From contig JAALGY010000012.1 of the NCBI GenBank assembly GCA_032358165.1, positions 744,001 to 808,000 on the forward strand: a stretch of 64,000 nt of DNA, written 5' to 3'. Source of the DNA: Diplosphaera chodatii. Lineage: Eukaryota > Chlorophyta > Trebouxiophyceae > Prasiolales > Stichococcaceae. Shown here piece by piece: positions 57,574 to 64,000 of this stretch (the first letter of the stretch is position 1; the number at the start of each line of letters is the position of its first letter). Both the position numbers and the translations under genes were made by a program. The notes under the pieces are model-generated. The model searched no databases. It saw nothing but the letters and a program-made list of their open reading frames with translations, and was not told the DNA's origin.

Positions 57574-58294
57574 CGCAGCTCACGGCGAGGATGGACCAGC
57601 CTCGCGATCAGCAGGATGCTTCACACTGGTGCGCTGATTAGCAACCGCCAGGGTGGTGCTAGTGTGCCACCTGCACGTACTGGGTCAGACAGGTGGGCGA
57701 TCCAGACGGCATGGAACCCCTACACAATGCTGCAGATCAGATGGCCAGTTTAACAGCAGAACCTCCAGGGTCCAGGCGCGTATTCGCTCTTCGCTGGCCA
57801 GAGGCTAGGGCTTGTTGACGTACAGCCACGCTGGACATTCCTTCTGGGTGCGAAGCAGCGTGGTCAGATGCAACGTAGCAGCAATGCTCAGTGTGGTCTG
57901 CACATCCAGGCTGCTTTTGCCAAGTACCTGCAGGGCGGCTGCCAGCTGAAAGGCGCTGTACACTTCACGTATTGTTCGTGCAGCTTGCATGCTGTGCGCC
58001 ACCGCTCCATGTACTGCAGCTGTCACGCAAGTAAATATTGTGTGGATCTGCCGAGCTCCGTTGTTGCGATACATCGCCATAGAAGCTTTGTACCTCGTTC
58101 ATCGTCGTGCAGTAAAGGGGTTCTTGCTGCACATCCTCCTTTGCATCAGAGGCATTGGCGGAGCTTAAGGAACTCTAGCAGCCAGCAGCGAGTTGCCACA
58201 GCAGGTTTGCAGATCTGTTGAGGCATTGCTGGGCCCCTCATCACGTTTCTCTGATGGCCTGACGTCATTGATCATTGCTTGCATGCTCATGCAG
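57574..58294. other. Upstream region, probably with unresolved 5' exon(s) of the GNAT gene
   Basis: 721 bp. A short frame from the ATG near 57886 (MLSVVCTSRLLLPSTCRAAA) looks like a plastid transit peptide and could be the first exon of the acetyltransferase, but I cannot join it convincingly to the exon at 58295. The promoter of the divergent Ala-rich gene also lies here. Confidence 0.4.
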
Positions 58295-59250
58295 CTACAG
58301 CGGCAGCAGATGACGGCGTCTGTCCAGCAAAGGCAGCTCTCGCAGTGCAGCTTGTTGAGACGCTGGCACCGCCAAAGATCACAAAGACAGACGAGGCATT
58401 TGCAGCTGACGGCGTAGAGTTCATGTACAGCCATGAGGGCATCGACCTTGAGGAGCTGAATGACCTCTTTGGCAAGGTCAGATGCAAGCCTGCAATAGCT
58501 TCATGCATGGCGCATGCACCATTGATGGTTAAGGGTGTACTTGCCAACATGAGGTCTTCTAGAAACTTGAGTGTAGTGCTCACCATGGTGTTGATATCAT
58601 GTGTGCACACTAACAGGTGGGCTTTCCACGGCGCAGCCCCGACAAGCTGCAGCTGGCGCTGCAGAACACGCACGTGGTGCTCTGGGTGCGCGCCACAAAG
58701 CAGACGCGGTGGGCGCGCAGAGGGCAGCTGCTCGGCTTTGCACGAGCCACGTCAGACCATGCGCTGTTCGGCACCATCTGGGATGTCGCGGTGAGGCCAC
58801 GATCAAATCCAAACCTGCTGTGCTGTGGTAGCTTAGTTGCCTCGCCCACTGTATACATGTTGCAGTGCAGCATCCAGGTCGCTTGTCAATTTGCCCTTCG
58901 TCGTCGCAGGTTACCCCAGCATGGCAGCGGTCAGGCATAGGCCGTGCAGCGGTGGAGCGACTGACGTCCATGCTGCTGGCGGAGGACATTGCCACCATCA
59001 ATCTGTATGCAGAGCCGGGAGTGATCAGCCTTTATGAGCGCCTGGGTTTCCAGAAGGTGATCTCAATCCTGACTTCCACTGGATTAGGTACAGATCGTCC
59101 TGCAAGGCGGACATTCAGTGTCATGACTAACGACACGTCCTGGCTACGTCATCTCACGTTGAGTTGTCCCTGCAGGATTTCCAAAACATAAGAGGCATGT
59201 CGTTCCAGCAGAAGGGCGCAATTGGCAAGCAACTTATCGCCAGTTTATGA
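58295..59250 (+). CDS. Plastid GNAT-family N-acetyltransferase (NSI/SNAT/GNAT2 type), 5' end unresolved
   Basis: Four exons seen: 58295-58476, 58617-58790, 58910-59056, 59176-59250 (TGA). The order matches the plant GNAT2/NSI family: EFMYSHEGIDLEELNDLFGKVGFPRR and KLQLALQNT, then the beta strands LLGFARATSD and ALFGTIWDVAV, then the acetyl-CoA loop QRSGIGRAAV (R/Q-x-x-G-x-G/A), then INLYAEPGVISLYERLGFQK and the ending DFQNIRGMSFQQ. Known members acetylate plastid protein lysines and N-termini and serotonin, and are needed for state transitions in Arabidopsis. Which substrate applies here is inference. A transit peptide is expected from a 5' exon that I could not place with certainty. Confidence 0.88.
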
Positions 59251-59682
59251 GCTGAAACTATAGCGGTCATTATGGTGTTCTGCAACTATATCAACCACTC
59301 TATGGTGCCGTGCTTCCGTGCACATGGGCTCTGTACTTTCCAGTAGTCGTCATGGCAACCTGGCAAGCCTTCAGTGTGTATGTGTCCGCTAGTGCTGTTG
59401 TCGTTGGCAGACTTGCTTTGGGAACATGTATGTCCCTCATCAATGTGCACCTGCATGCGCAAGAGTGGCGTTGCGCTTCGTTCGCATGGTAGGCCACTGG
59501 CGTAGAAGCGTTCACAGCCAGCAGACATGCAGATGCAGCATACTACCCAGGGGCCACCCGCACAGCTTCCAGCTTTCACCTTCCAGCGTCGTCGGACCTC
59601 CCTAGATTGTCGCCTCAAGCAATCACGGCATGTGCCTCGAAAATTGCATTCGGCACTTGCTTTCCTATGTGCCCATCTTGCA
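59251..59682. other. Intergenic region or alternative 5' coding sequence
   Basis: 432 bp. From 59527 the frame is open into the F-box gene, so an ATG at 59527 could add 52 Arg/Gln-rich residues. I prefer the Met at 59683, close before the F-box. No other feature. Confidence 0.4.
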
Positions 59683-60963
59683 ATGGGTGATACAAACAGC
59701 ACTGTACAGTGGCTTAAGTGTGCACATTCTGGTTGCAACATGCAACAATCAATGCCAGTGACTCTACTTGACCTGGACGACCACCTGCTCTGTGAAATAT
59801 TCAAGTTTCTGGACGTTTATGACAAACGAGAGCATATACAGCGAGCTTGCATGCGCTTCAGAAGCGTGCTGCAGCAACCGAGCACTGCTGAAGTTTGGGG
59901 ATGCATTACGGTGAAGTTGCTGGAGAACACGAATGCAAGCCAAGAGACCATCAGTGACCTGATCATGTGGCTGCTGAAACGCAGAGCAGGTTAGTTTGTA
60001 ACCGCTCTCAAACGCATTGTGATGCATGAACGGAGAAGCTGCACTGTGCCAGGTGTGCTGACGACTGATGCATATGTATATATGTGGCACTGCCGTGCAG
60101 AAATTACAGACCTGGTGCTGTTGACAGAACGACGCAGTTTGACTTTGCCGTATGATCCACAACGTGCTGCATCCGAGCAGTTTGTGCTGCAAGCGCTCGC
60201 TGCTGCGTTGGCTAGCGAGGATCTGCCAGTGACTTATGCTGGAGGCCAACCCAACCACCTTGTGCCATCTGCGCCGCTCAGCCTAGCTCACGTAGATGGG
60301 CCGGCAGCAGCAGCATTGCAGCAGTCAGTGGAGTTTCTGGCAGTTCGTTGCGCGGACTTTCAGCTTCAACATTGGGAAGTTTTCTGCTCCCTCCACCGCG
60401 TCCAAGTTATGGGCCTATCCCTGCAAGCGGCAGCCCAGCAGCCGGCACCGCCTGTGCCGTATAACATCCACAACATGCATCTCACCAGCTTGCGCCAACT
60501 ACTGTTCACGCACTGCAACGTGTCGTTGCAGCCTATCCTAGAGCAGTTGTCAGCATTGACTCGTTTGACGGATCTGTGGCTCGAGCATTGCCCGTTAGGG
60601 ATAACCGCTTTGTCAGCTGGCCTGCCACCCCTTGGTTGTCTCCTTCGCTTGACTTTCAGGGCCTGCGAACTTGATGTGTTGCCACCGCTCAGGCAATTGA
60701 GCTCTCTTGCATTCCTCGATGTAAGTGGCAACAAAGACTTGATGGGTTTACAGCTGGGGTTGCACGGGTTGACATCTCTGACCAAGCTGTGCATGCAGGC
60801 ATGCACACCTGTCGACTATAGCACGCTGGATGCCTTACAACAGCTGCCAGCTCTGCGGGAGTTGGATGTCAGTGGTCACGAGTGGACGCCCGCAACTGCA
60901 ACAACCTTTGGCCACTTGCACCACATGGCGCATGTACGACGTGTGAAGTTGGTGCTGAGGTAG
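59683..60963 (+). CDS. F-box/leucine-rich-repeat protein
   Basis: Two exons, 59683-59989 and 60101-60963, 389 residues. An F-box-like motif occupies residues about 24-66 (MPVTLLDLDDHLLCEIFKFL with FRSVLQQ further on), which would bind SKP1 in an SCF ubiquitin ligase. The second exon encodes leucine-rich repeats: LTSLRQLLFTHCNV, LTRLTDLWLEHCPL, LLRLTFRACELDVLPPLRQL, LAFLDVSGNK, LTSLTKLCMQACTP and LPALRELDVSGHE, the usual substrate-binding part. Family members are numerous in green algae and the target cannot be deduced. The stop lies only 117 bp from that of the convergent PH-domain gene. Confidence 0.85.
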
Positions 60964-61080
60964 TGATGCTGTACGGATGAGGGGTCAATTGGGGACTCGA
61001 TTTGGCGTATATGGTAGAGAATCGACGATCAAGCTGGTTCGCTAAAGCACTCGTCCAAGCCCCTACTGCAACATCGCTGG

Positions 61081-62171
61081 TCATGAACCAAAGCCCTTTG
61101 TAGCACCGCCCTTGCTGGGCTTACTCCTGCTGCCTTCTGCCGCCTGAGAGCTCGCTGCCGACCGCTGGTCGTTGATATACTTCTCCATCTCCTTGTGCCT
61201 GGGTAGCGCTCGCATCTCGATTTTATCGCCATTGCGGAGCTCCACTACCATGTCACCCCAATAGCCAATGCCACGGCCGATGGATATCACTGATTTGACG
61301 TCTGAGTAGGCCGCGTCCAGCTGCTCATTCTTCCACGGCGCTGTGGTGACGACAGAGATGCGCTTGTCGGTGAACCGGTATTTGACAAATGCCCCGCGCC
61401 CGATCGCAGCAATGGAAAGCGGCAGCCACACCAGCGTGGCTGCAAGCGCAATGTTGACGGCTAGATCGCCACGGTGTGGCGCTGACTCAAAGAACACCTC
61501 TTCCTTGCCCCAGTCCACCTGCTTCTTTGATGCGCCCGCCTGCATAGTTAGCACACTTGTCGATGTACAGCCTCACTGGAAAATGTCAAGGCCTGCACTG
61601 CAGTGGCCCGCGGTGGCAGCATGATGACGATGACCACAATAGCCGCTAGTACAAGTACTTCACACCATGCAAGGCAACGGAAGCACAATGCCACTGCCGT
61701 CTTGCCTTCTTGTTCTCCTGCAGCTGCTGATATGGAGTGTTCGCCTTCCGGTTGCCTGGTGCCATCTTGTTCTTCCTGATGGCCGCCAGCCGCTTGTCAA
61801 AGGCGTCATCACTCTCATCTGCCTCTTGCCCGTCTGCGTGATGAGCACAGTGCTCAGGTAGCTGGTAGCATTAGGCAGCACGCATCCACTCGATCGTGTA
61901 CGATTCTCATCATCCTCATGCTGCGAAGTTGTGTGATCTTGACTGCTGTGCAGTGTTTGGTGGAAGGAGCCCCGGTTTCTTAACGACCGCATACATCAGA
62001 TGCGCGGTCTGCTGCAGCACCTTGCGCCCTCGTGACGAGCTGCGATCGCCTCCTGTGCTGAAGCGTCTGCAGGCGCCGCTGAGCTGTGAAGGGCGCACGT
62101 TGCGAGTGTCTCGCGATGCCAGCTGAGGAGAGCGTCGCAGGACACCCTCCAGCCAGGTGCATCTGCAGCAT
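61081..62171 (-). CDS. Plastid protein with bacterial-type PH (bPH2/YdbS-like) domain
   Basis: Three exons, 240 residues: 62021-62171, 61706-61818, 61081-61539. The N-terminus (ATG 62171; Met at 62162 also possible) is Arg/Gln/Ser-rich, acid-poor and transit-like. A charged link (ESDDAFDKRLAAIRKNKMA) follows. The last exon has a hydrophobic pair (VNIALAATLVWLPLSIAAIG) followed by the PH-like part: KYRFTDKRISVVTTAPW, LDAAYSDVKSVISIGRG, GDMVVELRNGDKIEMRALP. This matches the bacterial membrane-associated PH family. The function in plastids is unknown to me. The intron after 61706 probably has a GC donor (AAG|GCAAGA); a GT alternative 24 bp further on (GTTGCC) also keeps the frame. A basic C-terminus ends the protein. 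Confidence 0.75.
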
Positions 62172-62486
62172 GCTGCGAACCTCTGCCCACTCACCTTGCA
62201 CACGCTACACGTCTCAACCCTCACAAACTGCACTGCAGTACTAGTTGCGTGGTGCACGAGGAGCTATGAAGTGTAGATCCCCTTGCAAACGCGGGTGCTG
62301 GTTCACAGTGCTGCTCAGCTCAGAGCCAGAAGCTCGCACTGGCGACTGCAGCGACGACTTGTCAGCTGACATCAGCGTGTCGATTAAGGTAATTTAGCAT
62401 CGGTTAGACTAGCCCCCAACCATGCCCGAAATTTTAATTCGTCGGCCAGAGCGCCGCCTCCGGCGGCCCTTTTAATTGCTTTTGCC

Positions 62487-62883
62487 CCGTTACTGTCCGC
62501 TCCCATTTAAGCAGGGTTTAAGCATTGGTACCACGGGACGCCGTGTCCGTGCTGTTGCATACTTCTGTGCATGCAACAACGACCTCTCCTAGGTAAGTTG
62601 ACGTCTAGAAACACATTGCGCAAATGTAATGTAGAAATGGAAGGCTAGAAACGCGCGCAACGCGAAATGACGCGTTCATGGCCTTAGGGTTTAGGGTTTA
62701 GGCTGCGCGAGCGAACTTGCGCTTCAGCCCGACGCGCGCGTTCATATGGCCCGTCAGGGCCATCAACAACATGTTGAAGCAGTCTGCAAGCGCAAGCCCG
62801 CGTTGTACTGGCCGTGAAACGGTGCGCGGCCATAATTTGCATTACGGCATAAACCCTGCTTAAATGGGAGCGAGCAGTAACGG
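62487..62883. repeat. 34-bp inverted repeat pair, arms 330 bp apart
   Basis: Left arm 62487-62520 (starts CCGTTACTG, ends AGCAGGGTTTA) and right arm 62850-62883 (starts TAAACCCTGCT, ends CAGTAACGG) are reverse complements at 32 of 34 positions; the two mismatches are adjacent. The arms could be termini of a small non-autonomous element or MITE. I see no clear target-site duplication next to them. Confidence 0.7.
62684..62702. repeat. Short telomere-like TTTAGGG stretch
   Basis: TTAGGG TTTAGGG TTTAGG, about 2.7 units of the plant-type telomere repeat, lying between the arms of the inverted repeat. Too short for a functional telomere; could be an interstitial relic or chance. Confidence 0.5.
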
Positions 62884-63385
62884 ACGTCGTGCAAATTTTT
62901 TCGACCACACCCCAATTTGGGACCCCATAGGGTGCCCTTTCAATGATGTAGGCATAATATACCCAATCTGCCCTCTGCAAGCGCCTTTGAATACAGTTCC
63001 CTGCCCTGCAGTCCTTTTCAACGACCTAGTCTCACTGCAGTGCGAGTGCATCTAGATTTTGGGTACCCCACTAGCCGAATTCAGTAATGGCAACATCAAC
63101 TCTGCTGCCGCGGTAACTTTGAAGTCCGCTGATAATTGTTATTGCTCGGCCATGCAGCAGCCTTGGACGCTGATATGATTGTTGTTCCTCGGCCAAAAGT
63201 GACCGATTGGGTACCCAAAACAATAATAAATTTCGGCTAAAATCGGCCATAATTAAAATTTTTCTGCCATAATTGCCGAATTCTGCCACTAAACGAAACA
63301 CTGGCTGACATGTTCTTTGTTACATAACCCCAGCACTGCTCACGACGTGCACACAACCCCATGCTGCAGACGTACAGACCGTTAG

Positions 63386-64000
63386 CTACACGAAGAGCCC
63401 GATGCCAGGCTGAAAGGGCACCCATGGCAGGACGCTCTCGCCAAACAGATCCGCCACGACCTGCAGCTGTGTGCCGAGGTCGCTGTCTTCTTTCCAGGCA
63501 TCTGCCGAGCACAAGGAAACTGCAATCAACATCAGTGTTTGTGCGCTTCTTTCAACAGGATGCATGTAAATGGATGAGGGGTGTGTAGCATGCTCAACAT
63601 GATGGTCTCTCCCAACAAAGTGATTACATGTATTCGGTGTGTCCCACCTGCTAAGGTTGCTGAGGGTGAACCATGCGGTTTGGGTTCCCGCCTGTTTAGC
63701 GGCCCCAGCGGCGGGTTAGCCTGCTTGAAGGCAGAAGCCGGCTGGTGCACATGCGGAAACACCCTCGCAGGCGTACTGACGGGTGCATCTGGCTGCCTAG
63801 CAGCTGAAGCCTGGTCCAGATTGCTCTGCGGGACCTGCTGCTGTTCCAGCTTGACTGCGGGTGCCTCAGCATGCTCCCGAGCTTCCTGGCTGCCGTCGGC
63901 GGCAACGCTGGGCTGCACGCTATCCTGCTGGCCTGGTCGCTGCATCTGCTGCGCCATCAGAAGATGGTCGGCAAGCCTGCATTCGATATCTTTGCAACTG
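63386..64000 (-). CDS. 3' end of an unidentified gene (partial, runs off right edge)
   Basis: Two exons seen: 63648-63976 and 63386-63501 (stop TAG). The first encodes LADHLLMAQQMQRPG, then a Gln/Pro/Ala-rich low-complexity stretch. The last encodes DAWKEDSDLGTQLQVVADLF and a conserved-looking hydrophobic end (VLPWVPFQPGIGLFV). Phases agree (G + AT). Upstream exons lie beyond 64000. No family recognised. Confidence 0.6.

Larger units (their letters stand above)
62172..63385. other. Gene-poor island with altered base composition
   Basis: About 1.2 kb with no supported exon. From about 62390 onward it is more AT-rich than its surroundings, with runs such as AAATTTTAATT and AATAATAAATTT and palindromic GGGTACCC twice (near 63061 and 63208). 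It contains the inverted repeat and TTTAGGG stretch listed separately. Possibly a decayed mobile element. Confidence 0.5.

Noticed and set aside
63057..63300. Palindromic GGGTACCC and repeated GCCGAATTC suggesting another inverted repeat
   Set aside because: Only short cores match (8-14 bp), and GGGTACCC is self-complementary, so this is not enough to call a repeat.
1..64000. Prokaryotic features (operons, CRISPR, insertion sequences), tRNA and rRNA genes
   Set aside because: Gene structure is clearly eukaryotic and no such element was recognised on either strand by eye; short tRNAs could still be missed without a covariance-model scan.

Overview
This window is nuclear DNA of a photosynthetic eukaryote, most likely a unicellular green alga (chlorophyte). 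Almost every gene is split by many short introns (about 50-250 bp) with GT..TGCAG borders. Several proteins start with plastid transit-like leaders, and the gene set is plant/algal: a VIPP/PspA-type plastid protein, a folate-biopterin transporter, an NCA1-type catalase chaperone and a plastid GNAT acetyltransferase. A short plant-type TTTAGGG stretch is present. There are no operons, Shine-Dalgarno sites, tRNA, rRNA or CRISPR signals. Exon models were built by hand by joining reading frames across GT-AG (and some GC-AG) borders and checking that phases agree. Most genes close into one continuous frame, so internal borders are reliable, while 5' ends are less so.

Layout. 1-10.9 kb (-): a very large filamin-repeat gene running off the left edge. 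12.4-15.7 kb (+): a secreted PQQ-like beta-propeller protein. 16.2-19.4 kb (-): folate-biopterin transporter. 19.8-23.0 kb (-): two PspA/IM30 (VIPP-like) genes in tandem, one split and apparently frameshifted, one intronless and intact. 23.5-25.1 kb (-): an unidentified six-helix membrane protein. 25.7-27.9 kb (+): cereblon. 28.4-33.3 kb (-): RPA1. 33.7-34.0 kb (-): a small one-helix protein. 34.2-37.3 kb (-): a RING1/RNF2-type Polycomb E3. 37.9-38.6 kb (+): a doubtful small gene. 39.1-42.0 kb (-): UPF3. 42.4-47.8 kb (+): NOC3. 48.2-50.6 kb (+): NCA1-like RING/TPR protein. 50.9-52.6 kb (-): a membrane protein with two Cys-Pro-Phe motifs. 52.8-53.9 kb (+): GET1/WRB. 54.6-57.6 kb (-): an Ala-rich coiled-coil protein. 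58.3-59.3 kb (+): GNAT2/NSI-type acetyltransferase. 59.7-61.0 kb (+): F-box/LRR protein. 61.1-62.2 kb (-): plastid protein with a bacterial-type PH domain. 62.2-63.4 kb: a gene-poor island with a 34-bp inverted repeat and the TTTAGGG stretch. 63.4-64 kb (-): 3' end of an unidentified gene.

The genes do not form one pathway. They are a dense set of mostly housekeeping functions: DNA replication/repair (RPA1), chromatin (RING1), ribosome assembly (NOC3), mRNA surveillance (UPF3), ubiquitin ligase adaptors (cereblon, F-box), ER membrane insertion (GET1) and plastid functions. Several neighbours are divergent with short shared upstream regions. I see no clear new multi-gene system. The most unusual points are the PspA pair with its GTGAG frameshift, an RPA1 that has lost most of its zinc ligands, at least six phase-supported GC-AG introns, an algal cereblon with its full Trp pocket, and the inverted-repeat island.
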